NCBI GenBank assembly: GCA_036803025.1
Contig: DAIRVC010000034.1
Location: 1 to 19,868 of the forward strand
Direction of reading: 5' to 3'
DNA: 19,868 nt
Source: DAIRVC01 sp036803025
Lineage (GTDB): Bacteria > Chloroflexota > Anaerolineae > Anaerolineales > E44-bin32
In this document: piece by piece, positions 9,139 to 15,362 of the stretch
Layout: each line of letters starts with the position of its first letter
How positions within the stretch are numbered: position 1 is the first letter of the stretch
Notes under the pieces: generated by a model
The model's database searches: none
Told to the model about the DNA's origin: nothing
The model's input: only the letters and a program-made list of their open reading frames with translations
Translations under genes and position numbers: made by a program

Positions 9139-10718
9139 CACGGGCTCACGGGGCCGTAGATCTCGACGCCCTCTCGGGAATAGACGATCGGGAGCCCTGC
9201 CAACCAGGTCGGCGATCCGAGTGCTCGCTCCGCGCTTCCGTACAACACGAAGCCGACCCCTTCCGCTTCCAGGAGTGCCAGGCCCTCAGCCGCCGGCCCC
9301 TGCCAGGAATACAGCCGCCTCACTTCCGACCAGCGCGCCTCGGCCTTTGGGGTCTCAAACGGATGACCGTAGAGGACGTGGACCGCGGCGTACGCCGGGA
9401 GCCGGTTGCCGGACTGTGGCGAGGCGAGTACGACCGAACCCGCAGGCGCATGCTCGGCCAGCCACGCGTATGCGGCCGCCTCGCCGTCGGCGACCAGGAG
9501 GGAAGGATCCTGCTGGCGTACGCCGCTCAGGCCGGCACCGATCACGGCCAGGTTTGAAGGCACGGAGAAGACCAGCGCGACGGCCACAAGCCCGCGCGCC
9601 GCCCGGCCGCCGCCCAGCGACTCCAGCGCCTGCGCCGCCAGGGCGGCCATGGGGAAGAACAGCCCGAGCGAGAGCCGCCGTTGCAGGCTGAAGGGGGCAT
9701 ACAGGAGCAAGCCGCCGGCGACCAGCCAGACCACCAGCAAGCGCGCGCTCGGCCTGGTCGTGGCGCGACCGCGCACCAGCCAGACCAGCGCCAAGATCAG
9801 TACCAGGCCATATCCGGCGGCGAAGAGCAACGGCGGGGGGGAGGGAGTCTGGTTCTGCTCCGACCAGCCGCGCAGGACGGGATGGGCCCGCGACAGCCAG
9901 GCGTCGTACAGGATCCACGGTGCCGCGCCGGCAATCAGTGCCGCGGCCGCCGGAAGCGCATTCTTCACGATACGCCCGGGTGCCCGGCCGCGCCGAACGG
10001 CGCGTCCGGCTTCCCACGCCAGCCACAGGCCGAGTGCTGCCGCCAAGGACAGCATCGCGAATGGCTGGACCGCACCGATCACCACCCCGCAGACCAGCGC
10101 GCAGCCGATCAGGCTCCACCGGGTTGCCCCACGCCAGCATAGGGCCGCCGCAAGAACCGCGGCCATCCCGGTCAGCATCGCTGCCGCAGCCAAGGGGAAG
10201 TGAGCGTTGACATAGGCCGAGAGGAACGGAATCGCCTCCGGGATCCACAGATCGGCCGAGAGGGTCCCAGTCGGAATGAGCAGCCACCCAAACCCGGATC
10301 CGAACAGGGTCAACAGGAAGGCAATCCAGCGCGACCAACGGCGTCTAAGACACACCCCGTAGAAGGCGAAGGCAGACAGGAACATCGCGAATGCGGCCAG
10401 CACGCGCGCGGCGTGATAGACCGTCAGCAGAGGCAGGCCGGACCAACGGGCGAGATGCCCCAGCAGCAGATGGTAGACGTACAAGAACGCGCCCGGGCCG
10501 GGTTGGCTGGCGTAGGGCAGCCTGAGCAGCCAGGCGCCTTCGGCTCCCTGGCGCATCTTCGCCAGATAGGTGAATCCGTCGATGGGGTTGATCAGGAACC
10601 CGGCGAATGTGGAGCCTGGCGGCGCCATCTGCGCCGCCGCCAGATAGGGGAGCACCGTCGCTCCAGCGACGCCGAGACTCAGCAGGACCGCGGCGACCCA
10701 ATCCCGGCGCCCGACCAT
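9138..10718 (-). CDS. Large polytopic GT-C-like membrane protein (first gene of the operon)
   Basis: This 526-residue protein has about 11-12 membrane segments and a soluble C-terminal tail. Its first external loop reads FLINPIDGFTYLAKM (about 41-55, candidate catalytic Asp47), then GAEGAWLLRLPYASQP. Further on are GSGFGWLLIP, HPVLRGWSEQNQTPSP and FSLQRRLSLG. The tail contains GSVVLASPQSGNRLPAYAAV, YGHPFET and SAERALGSP. All of these match the second copy at 5417-7003. The family is unnamed to me and GT-C activity is inferred from topology and the loop Asp. The ATG at 10718 was chosen because a TACAAT box lies only seven bases before it and the divergent gene starts at 10800; a reading to 11054 would cross that gene. 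The transcript is probably leaderless and covers all five membrane genes. Confidence 0.8.
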   Translation of the reverse strand: MVGRRDWVAAVLLSLGVAGATVLPYLAAAQMAPPGSTFAGFLINPIDGFTYLAKMRQGAEGAWLLRLPYASQPGPGAFLYVYHLLLGHLARWSGLPLLTVYHAARVLAAFAMFLSAFAFYGVCLRRRWSRWIAFLLTLFGSGFGWLLIPTGTLSADLWIPEAIPFLSAYVNAHFPLAAAAMLTGMAAVLAAALCWRGATRWSLIGCALVCGVVIGAVQPFAMLSLAAALGLWLAWEAGRAVRRGRAPGRIVKNALPAAAALIAGAAPWILYDAWLSRAHPVLRGWSEQNQTPSPPPLLFAAGYGLVLILALVWLVRGRATTRPSARLLVVWLVAGGLLLYAPFSLQRRLSLGLFFPMAALAAQALESLGGGRAARGLVAVALVFSVPSNLAVIGAGLSGVRQQDPSLLVADGEAAAYAWLAEHAPAGSVVLASPQSGNRLPAYAAVHVLYGHPFETPKAEARWSEVRRLYSWQGPAAEGLALLEAEGVGFVLYGSAERALGSPTWLAGLPIVYSREGVEIYGPVSP

Positions 10719-10725
10719 GCGACGA

Positions 10726-10731
10726 ATTGTA
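10726..10731 (-). promoter_or_regulatory. -10 box of the five-gene membrane operon, leaderless
   Basis: TACAAT lies on the minus strand, preceded directly by TG, with seven bases between it and the ATG at 10718. Transcription would begin at or within a base or two of the start codon, so the messenger would have no leader. No convincing -35 is present: GGCGGA is at the expected distance. No ribosome-binding site precedes this start, which fits. Confidence 0.5.
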
Positions 10732-10763
10732 CAGCCGATGCGCGCCTCTCCGCCATTTGCGGC

Positions 10764-10793
10764 TTGCCGTGCGCCACCCGATCCGCCTATAAT
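10764..10793 (+). promoter_or_regulatory. Strong promoter for the zinc-ribbon/NACHT operon, leaderless
   Basis: TTGCCG at 10764-10769 and a perfect TATAAT at 10788-10793 are separated by 18 bases. Only six bases (CCGGGC) lie between the -10 box and the ATG at 10800, so transcription should start at the A of the start codon. There is no Shine-Dalgarno sequence upstream of this gene. Confidence 0.75.
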
Positions 10794-10799
10794 CCGGGC

Positions 10800-11501
10800 A
10801 TGAGCCGAGCCTCCAGCCTCCACAGACTTCAGACGCTTGACCTCCAGATCGACCGCAGGCAGGCCCGTCTGAAGGTGATCGGGGAGATCCTGGGCGACTC
10901 GGCTGCCGTCAGTGCGGCACGCCAGACGCTTTCCGACGCCGAAGCCAACCTCCGGACCGCCCGGTCTGCCTCCCAGCGCGCCGAGGAAGAGGTGGCCTCC
11001 AACCGGGTCAAGCTCGAAGAGGCCGAGAAGCGCCTGTACGGCGGGTCGGTCCACAACCCCAAAGAGCTTCAGGACTTGCAGGCCGAGGTCGAATCACTGA
11101 CGCGGTTCCGAGCGACGCTCGAAGACCGCCTGTTGGAGGCGATGGTTGCCGCGGAGGCAGCCGAAGCCGACCAACGGTCGGCCGAGGCGGCCCTGTCCCA
11201 GGCCGCCGGCCAGACCGCCGACCGGGATACTGCCCTGGCGGCCGAGCGCGATCAGCTCTCCGCCGAGGTGGAGCGGCTGACCGCCGAGCGTGAAGCCGCC
11301 TTGGCGAATGTGACTCAAGGAGATCTTGCGCTGTACACCCAGGTAAGGGACAATCGAGGTGGACTGGCAGTGGCGCTCGTCCAGGACGATACCTGTGGCG
11401 CCTGTGGCCTGACAGTTGCACACTCCCTGCGCCAGGAGATCCGTCAGGGAGACAATCTGGTGCGCTGCATCCAGTGTGGCCGGATTCTGTACGCGGGATA
11501 G
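10800..11501 (+). CDS. Coiled-coil and C4 zinc-ribbon protein (COG1579 type)
   Basis: The protein has 233 residues. Residues 5-175 are rich in Ala, Glu, Arg and Leu and should form long coiled coils, interrupted by LYGGSVHNPKELQDLQAEVE (79-98), the usual signature of this family. The C-terminus carries four cysteines, 199, 202, 223 and 226 (TCGAC and CIQC), forming a zinc ribbon. Length and order match COG1579 proteins, which are widespread in bacteria and thought to bind nucleic acid or act as scaffolds; the function is not firmly known. The ATG at 10800 follows the TATAAT box by six bases, so it is a leaderless start; upstream in-frame codons are not supported. The next gene begins six bases after the stop. 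Confidence 0.9.
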   Translation: MSRASSLHRLQTLDLQIDRRQARLKVIGEILGDSAAVSAARQTLSDAEANLRTARSASQRAEEEVASNRVKLEEAEKRLYGGSVHNPKELQDLQAEVESLTRFRATLEDRLLEAMVAAEAAEADQRSAEAALSQAAGQTADRDTALAAERDQLSAEVERLTAEREAALANVTQGDLALYTQVRDNRGGLAVALVQDDTCGACGLTVAHSLRQEIRQGDNLVRCIQCGRILYAG

Positions 11502-11507
11502 GTCGGG

Positions 11508-13901
11508 ATGCCGTTCGGCCTGTTCGGATCACAGTTCAACTTCCCAGAATTCGTGTTCGGGATCCTGGTCGGCCTGGGGGTGGCCTACCTGGTCTACCGT
11601 CTTGGTCCGACGCTGAATTGGGTCAGTGAGTGGGCCCAGCGGCAAGCGCAATGGGTCGGGGATAACCTGACCTCCGGCGCGACCGACCGGTTCCGAGGCG
11701 ACTTGCAGACGCGTGCCCAGACCTTGCACATGGCCCGGGCACTGTTCACTCTGGACGACATCCTGGTCCCGCCGAGTGTTCTGGCCCCCTCACCGCTGAT
11801 GGACCCGATGCGGGCGGAGGCGGTTCACGAGGACATCTTCGGCGTTCTGCCCAACCTCCCCGACTGGAACGCAATGGCCGGCCTGTACCGGGCGCCGCGC
11901 CTTCTCATCGAAGAGGCGCTGTCTTCCGGCGCCAATCTGCTGCTGACCGGGGAATGGGGCGCCGGCAAGACCACCGCGCTGGCCTATCTGGCGATCCGCG
12001 GCACCCGCCGCGACGCCGATGCCGGGGTGGTCGGGCAGATGTCGCCGATCTTGATCCATGCGGTCGATCTGCGCCTCGACCGCCACAACGGGAAAGACCC
12101 GCTCGACCCGCTGCTTCAGGCCGCTCAGCGCACAGCCTCCCCGGTGGTCGCCTCGCGCCTGCCCAACTACCTGCGCCTCCAGTTCCGTCAGAAGCGGGCC
12201 CTGATCCTGCTCGACGGACTGGACGAGATGCCGGCCGAGGAGCTTCCGCCCTACGCGGAGTGGGTGCGCGAGATGCTCGACAGCTACCCGGGCACGCGCA
12301 TCGTCGCTGCCGGCCCGACGAGCGGCTACGACGGCCTGGTCGCCGCCGGCCTTTCGCCGGTCAGCCTGGCCCCCTGGGGAGAACACGAGCAACGCCTGTT
12401 CTTGTCCAAATGGTCCGCCTCCTGGGCGCAGTACGTTCAGCCACACATGCCCCGCAACCGTCTGGGCGATGTTGATCCCCTGCTGATCGCCGGCTGGTTG
12501 ACCGGTGCCCTGCGCGGCCAGACGCCTCTCGACATCACGCTGCGGGTGTGGGCGGCCTTTGCCGGCGACATTCGCGGACGCGCCACACACGACGGCCTGG
12601 AAGCCTACCTGGTGCGGTTCCTCTCGCCGGATGAGCTGCCCGTGGCTGAGGGCGTGGCCCTGGCCTGGCTGAGCGATCATCAGGGCGCGGTCTCCGAGCG
12701 TTCGCTGCCGCGCGGGTCGTCGGTCGGAGACCTGGTCGAGGCGGGGATCCTCGCCCGCCGAACCGACGCACGCGTCTCCTTCTTCCAGCCGATGGTCGGC
12801 GCCTACCTCGCCGCCCGCGCGATGACTCAGACGGGGATGCCGGAGCAGCTCGGGCGCGACAACTGGGCGGCTGCAGAGAACGCCATCGGATTGCTTTCGG
12901 CCTGGGGCGAGGTGACTTCCGCCGTCGACCTGCGCCTTCAGCGGCGGGGCGACGTTCTCGAGAGCGGGCTGTTCGCCTGCGCCCGCTGGGTGCGGCACGC
13001 GCAGGCGAAGGTCGCCTGGCGCGGCCAGGTTCTGCGCAACCTGGGTCTGCTGCTGGCGGACGATCAGCGGCCTTACGGCTTGCGGGTTCGCGCCGCCGAG
13101 GCCCTGCTGCACGCCGGCGAGAGCTCCGTGGCGCTGCTCTTCCGGCGCCTTCTGACCGCTGAGTCCCCTTCCAGCCGGGCGCTTGGCGCATTGGGGGTCG
13201 GGGCCGCGCGCGATTCCGAGTCGATCGCCAAGCTGATCACCATCGCCAACGAGGATCCGCACTTCCGGCCGCGCCAGGCGGCTTGCCTGGCGCTGGCCGC
13301 CCTGGGAAGCGACCAGGCGATGGAGGGCCTGGGCCATGCCTTGCTCTCGGGCGAGGAGGCGCTGCGCGTCGCGGCCGGGGAAGCTTTGTCGATCCACCCC
13401 GACGAGGGCTACGGCATGCTGCGCGACGCGATCGAGATGGAGGACAGCATCACCCGCCGGGCGGCGGTCTTCGGCCTGGCGCGCGTCCCGGAAGCCTGGC
13501 CCGATCCCATTCTGGAGAAGGTCCAGATCGAAGACAAGCAGTGGGTGGTGCGCGGCGCCGCGGCCGAAGCCGTCGAGCGTCGGCACGCCGCGCCGTGGAA
13601 GGTGCCGCCGATCGTTCGGGACCTCTCTTCCCTGCCCTGGTTGACGGAAATCGCCACGCGCGAGGGTCTGAGCGTCAGTTCGCCGCGGGCCGCGCTCGAG
13701 ACGATCCGCCGCACCCTCAACAGTGGGTCGCTCGAAGAGAAGCTGGCTGCGATGGCCGCGCTTTCCGGATTGGATGCCGGCGAGCTGAGCATCGACCTGT
13801 ACTCCGCCCTGCGCTCCGACCAGGCGCAGCTGGGCGACGCCGCCTTCGAGGCGCTGTGGCGCCAGGCCGCCGCGGGTGTTCCCCTGCCGGCGCCCGTCTG
13901 A
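11508..13901 (+). CDS. Membrane-anchored NACHT-type STAND NTPase with HEAT-like repeats
   Basis: The protein has 797 residues. Residues 13-31 (FPEFVFGILVGLGVAYLVY) form one membrane segment, with the bulk predicted cytoplasmic. A NACHT-type nucleotide-binding domain follows, with Walker A GEWGAGKTTAL (148-158) and Walker B ALILLDGLDEMP (231-242). The sensor region is RIVAAGPTSGYDG (264-276) rather than the usual TSRP, then VSLAPW (285-290). From about 505 to 785 there are repeated alpha-helical units such as LRVRAAEALLHAG, RPRQAACLALAALG, LRVAAGEALSI and TRRAAVFGLARV, read as HEAT-like repeats. STAND proteins are signal-sensing switches that oligomerise on ligand binding. No separate effector enzyme domain is visible. 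It lies six bases behind the zinc-ribbon gene, with GGTCGGG before the ATG. Its partner and signal are unknown. Confidence 0.85.
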   Translation: MPFGLFGSQFNFPEFVFGILVGLGVAYLVYRLGPTLNWVSEWAQRQAQWVGDNLTSGATDRFRGDLQTRAQTLHMARALFTLDDILVPPSVLAPSPLMDPMRAEAVHEDIFGVLPNLPDWNAMAGLYRAPRLLIEEALSSGANLLLTGEWGAGKTTALAYLAIRGTRRDADAGVVGQMSPILIHAVDLRLDRHNGKDPLDPLLQAAQRTASPVVASRLPNYLRLQFRQKRALILLDGLDEMPAEELPPYAEWVREMLDSYPGTRIVAAGPTSGYDGLVAAGLSPVSLAPWGEHEQRLFLSKWSASWAQYVQPHMPRNRLGDVDPLLIAGWLTGALRGQTPLDITLRVWAAFAGDIRGRATHDGLEAYLVRFLSPDELPVAEGVALAWLSDHQGAVSERSLPRGSSVGDLVEAGILARRTDARVSFFQPMVGAYLAARAMTQTGMPEQLGRDNWAAAENAIGLLSAWGEVTSAVDLRLQRRGDVLESGLFACARWVRHAQAKVAWRGQVLRNLGLLLADDQRPYGLRVRAAEALLHAGESSVALLFRRLLTAESPSSRALGALGVGAARDSESIAKLITIANEDPHFRPRQAACLALAALGSDQAMEGLGHALLSGEEALRVAAGEALSIHPDEGYGMLRDAIEMEDSITRRAAVFGLARVPEAWPDPILEKVQIEDKQWVVRGAAAEAVERRHAAPWKVPPIVRDLSSLPWLTEIATREGLSVSSPRAALETIRRTLNSGSLEEKLAAMAALSGLDAGELSIDLYSALRSDQAQLGDAAFEALWRQAAAGVPLPAPV

Positions 13902-13940
13902 ACCTCTTCGGCTGAAAGGGCTTGGGGGAGTTCCTGCAGG

Positions 13941-13965
13941 GAGACCGCTAAGCGGTCTCTTCTTC
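13941..13965 (+). terminator. Hairpin terminator after the NACHT gene
   Basis: GAGACCGC at 13941-13948 pairs perfectly with GCGGTCTC at 13952-13959 around a three-base loop, followed by TTCTTC. The stem of eight, mostly GC, pairs lies 40 bases after the NACHT stop. The T run is short and interrupted. It overlaps the stop codon of the convergent DUF167 gene; on the minus strand no T run follows, so it probably works mainly for plus-strand transcripts. Confidence 0.65.
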
Positions 13966-14274
13966 GTGTGCCTCCAGCCAGGCGCGGATGCGTTCTTCCG
14001 CCTGAGTGGAGGTCAGCCCAACGACCGAGACGATCTTGTCCAGCCCGCGCCGGCCGGCCACGACCTCGACCTTGTTCTTGCGCACCTCGAGGATCTCGGC
14101 CAGGAACTCGATCAGCGCCGCGTTCGCCTTCCCCCCGACCGGTGGGGCGGCGACACGCACTCGCAGCGTCCCATCCTCCAGTATCCCGGCCAGCGCGTTC
14201 TTGCGTGACCGCGGCGTCACTCGGATGGTCAGCGCCGCACCGTTCTTGCCGTCATGCAGCTTGAATTTGCGCAT
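13948..14274 (-). CDS. yggU: DUF167 family protein (YggU-like)
   Basis: The protein has 108 residues, the normal size for DUF167. Visible family features are the early TIRVTPRSRKNALAGI (16-31), VRVAAPPVGGKANAALIEFLAE (39-60, the most conserved block) and VEVVAGRRGLDKIVSVVG (69-86). The biochemical role of the family is not established. The ATG at 14274 was chosen because GGAG sits eight bases upstream and the preceding yggT stop lies only 11 bases away; the longer reading to 14676 runs through yggT in another frame. In many bacteria the gene stands next to yggT and yggS, as here. The stop codon falls inside the terminator hairpin of the convergent NACHT gene. Confidence 0.9.
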   Translation of the reverse strand: MRKFKLHDGKNGAALTIRVTPRSRKNALAGILEDGTLRVRVAAPPVGGKANAALIEFLAEILEVRKNKVEVVAGRRGLDKIVSVVGLTSTQAEERIRAWLEAHEEETA

Positions 14275-14285
14275 GCTCGCTCCGG

Positions 14286-14546
14286 CTAAGCCAGGCTGAC
14301 CAGCACCCGGATGAGGATCTCCTGGATCAGCTGGATGAGGATAATCAGGACCATCGGGCTGAAGTCGAACATGCCGACCGGCGGCAGGATGCGTTGAATC
14401 GGCGCCAGCATCGGCCCCACGAACGAGTCCAGCGCCCGGCGTACCGGATGGTAGGGTGTCAGGAAGAAGCTGACCAGGATGTCCGCCAGGACCGCCAGCG
14501 TCAACGCGAACGCGATCAGTTGGATCGCAGAAATCAAGGTGCCCAA
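14286..14546 (-). CDS. yggT: YggT/YlmG family small membrane protein
   Basis: The protein has 86 residues with two hydrophobic segments, about 3-30 and 60-86. Between them is SFFLTPYHPVRRALDSFVGPMLAPIQRILPP (about 26-56), close to the family pattern in which a proline/arginine segment and P(I/L)R..LPP precede the second helix. YggT/YlmG proteins are linked to cell division, cell-shape or osmotic functions and to nucleoid distribution in plastids; the mechanism is unclear. The start is TTG at 14546, supported by a good GGGGAG ribosome site at 14561-14556 with a nine-base spacer; there is no nearby ATG. The gene follows yggS by 69 bases and precedes the DUF167 gene by 11. Confidence 0.9.
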   Translation of the reverse strand: MGTLISAIQLIAFALTLAVLADILVSFFLTPYHPVRRALDSFVGPMLAPIQRILPPVGMFDFSPMVLIILIQLIQEILIRVLVSLA

Positions 14547-14614
14547 GCCGTCGATCTCCCCGGTACCGAAGGCAAGCCGCCTGCGACGGTCGACTTGCCC
14601 GCCCGCGGACGATC

Positions 14615-14620
14615 ATTATA
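14615..14620 (-). promoter_or_regulatory. Possible internal -10 box upstream of yggT
   Basis: A perfect TATAAT on the minus strand overlaps the TAA stop of yggS. It is 68 bases before the yggT start, leaving room for a leader containing the GGGGAG ribosome site. The upstream -35 region is weak (TTCCGG at a 16-base spacing). It may give separate transcription of yggT-DUF167, or be coincidence because of the stop codon. Confidence 0.4.
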
Positions 14621-15362
14621 ACCCGTGCGCCGGCGACCGGAAGCCTTCGAACACCGCGCGCCCGATCCGGACACACGTCGCCCCCTCCTCGATCGCCGTT
14701 TCGAAGTCGTCGGTCATCCCCATCGACAGCTCCGACCAGGAAACACCCAGGCGGGCGCAGACGAATGACAGCAGTTCGCGCAGAGCGGCGAAGACCGGGC
14801 GGGCCTGACCGGCCGCACTTCCCCAGGGCGCCATCGTCATCAGGCCCCGAACATTCAGGCTCGTCAGGCGAGCCACCTGCTCGAGTTCCGGAAGGATCGC
14901 CTCCCAGGCCTTCCGATCAACCAGGCGCCATCCCGACTTGGCTTCCTCACCGGAGACGTTGCACTCCAAGAACACCTTCAGACGCTGCCCTGCCTGGCCA
15001 GCCCCTTGATCGAGCAGTCGGGCGATCTTGAGCCGATCCAGCGAATGCACCCAGGCGAAAGCCGGCACGACCTGCCTGGCTTTGCGGCTCTGCACATGCC
15101 CGACCATGTGCCATTCGACCTCGGATAGGTCGGCCAGGCCCTCGATCTTCGGCAGCCCCTCCTCGACGCGGTTCTCCCCAAACGCCCTCGCCCCAGCCTG
15201 ATGGGCGATGCGGATCTCCTCCGGCGGGCGACCCTTGCTGACCACAACCAGCCGCACTTGCTGAGGGTCACGGCCGGCGCGGCGCGCCGCCGCCGCGATC
15301 CGATCTTTGACCTCTGCCAGGTTGCTCTCGATCCGTGTCGCCGATGTGCCTGGCGCGGACAT
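14616..15362 (-). CDS. yggS: YggS family pyridoxal-phosphate homeostasis protein
   Basis: The protein has 248 residues and belongs to the YggS/YlmE/PLPHP family, which binds pyridoxal 5'-phosphate in the cytoplasm and balances vitamin B6 and amino-acid pools rather than catalysing a clear reaction. The PLP lysine is Lys43 in VRLVVVSKGRPPEE. Other family blocks are GARAFGENRVEEGLPKI, EWHMVGHVQSRKA, VFLECNVSGEEAKSG and SMGMTDDFETAIEEGATCVRIGRAVF, the last closing the phosphate site. The ATG at 15362 shares one base with the pgeF stop (TGATG) and follows GGAGG at a spacing of four bases; the longer reading from 15455 lies inside pgeF. Close linkage to pgeF, yggT and DUF167 is typical of this family. 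Confidence 0.94.
   Translation of the reverse strand: MSAPGTSATRIESNLAEVKDRIAAAARRAGRDPQQVRLVVVSKGRPPEEIRIAHQAGARAFGENRVEEGLPKIEGLADLSEVEWHMVGHVQSRKARQVVPAFAWVHSLDRLKIARLLDQGAGQAGQRLKVFLECNVSGEEAKSGWRLVDRKAWEAILPELEQVARLTSLNVRGLMTMAPWGSAAGQARPVFAALRELLSFVCARLGVSWSELSMGMTDDFETAIEEGATCVRIGRAVFEGFRSPAHGL

Noticed and set aside
1013..10730. A 12-13 base match just before two start codons (near 1014-1026 and 10716-10728)
   Set aside because: The shared AATTCGTCGCATG includes the start codon itself, and a match of this length is expected by chance in 20 kb of biased sequence.
10719..11054. N-terminal extension of the first membrane gene to 11054
   Set aside because: The extension would cross the divergent promoters and the coding part of the zinc-ribbon gene, and it is not membrane-like. 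The TACAAT box close to ATG 10718 supports the shorter form.
11790..13586. A 598-codon open frame on the minus strand opposite the NACHT gene
   Set aside because: The translation is rich in Arg, Gln, Gly and Ala with no domain pattern, and the plus strand has Walker motifs and repeats in the correct frame. Long antisense frames are expected at this GC content.
11508..13901. Defence island around the NACHT gene
   Set aside because: No restriction, toxin-antitoxin, recombinase or phage genes are nearby; all neighbours are housekeeping or envelope genes. The NACHT gene alone does not make an island.
13948..14676. A 242-codon version of the DUF167 gene
   Set aside because: The first 134 codons lie in another frame of yggT and show no conservation pattern; the DUF167 family is about 100 residues, and ATG 14274 has a ribosome site.
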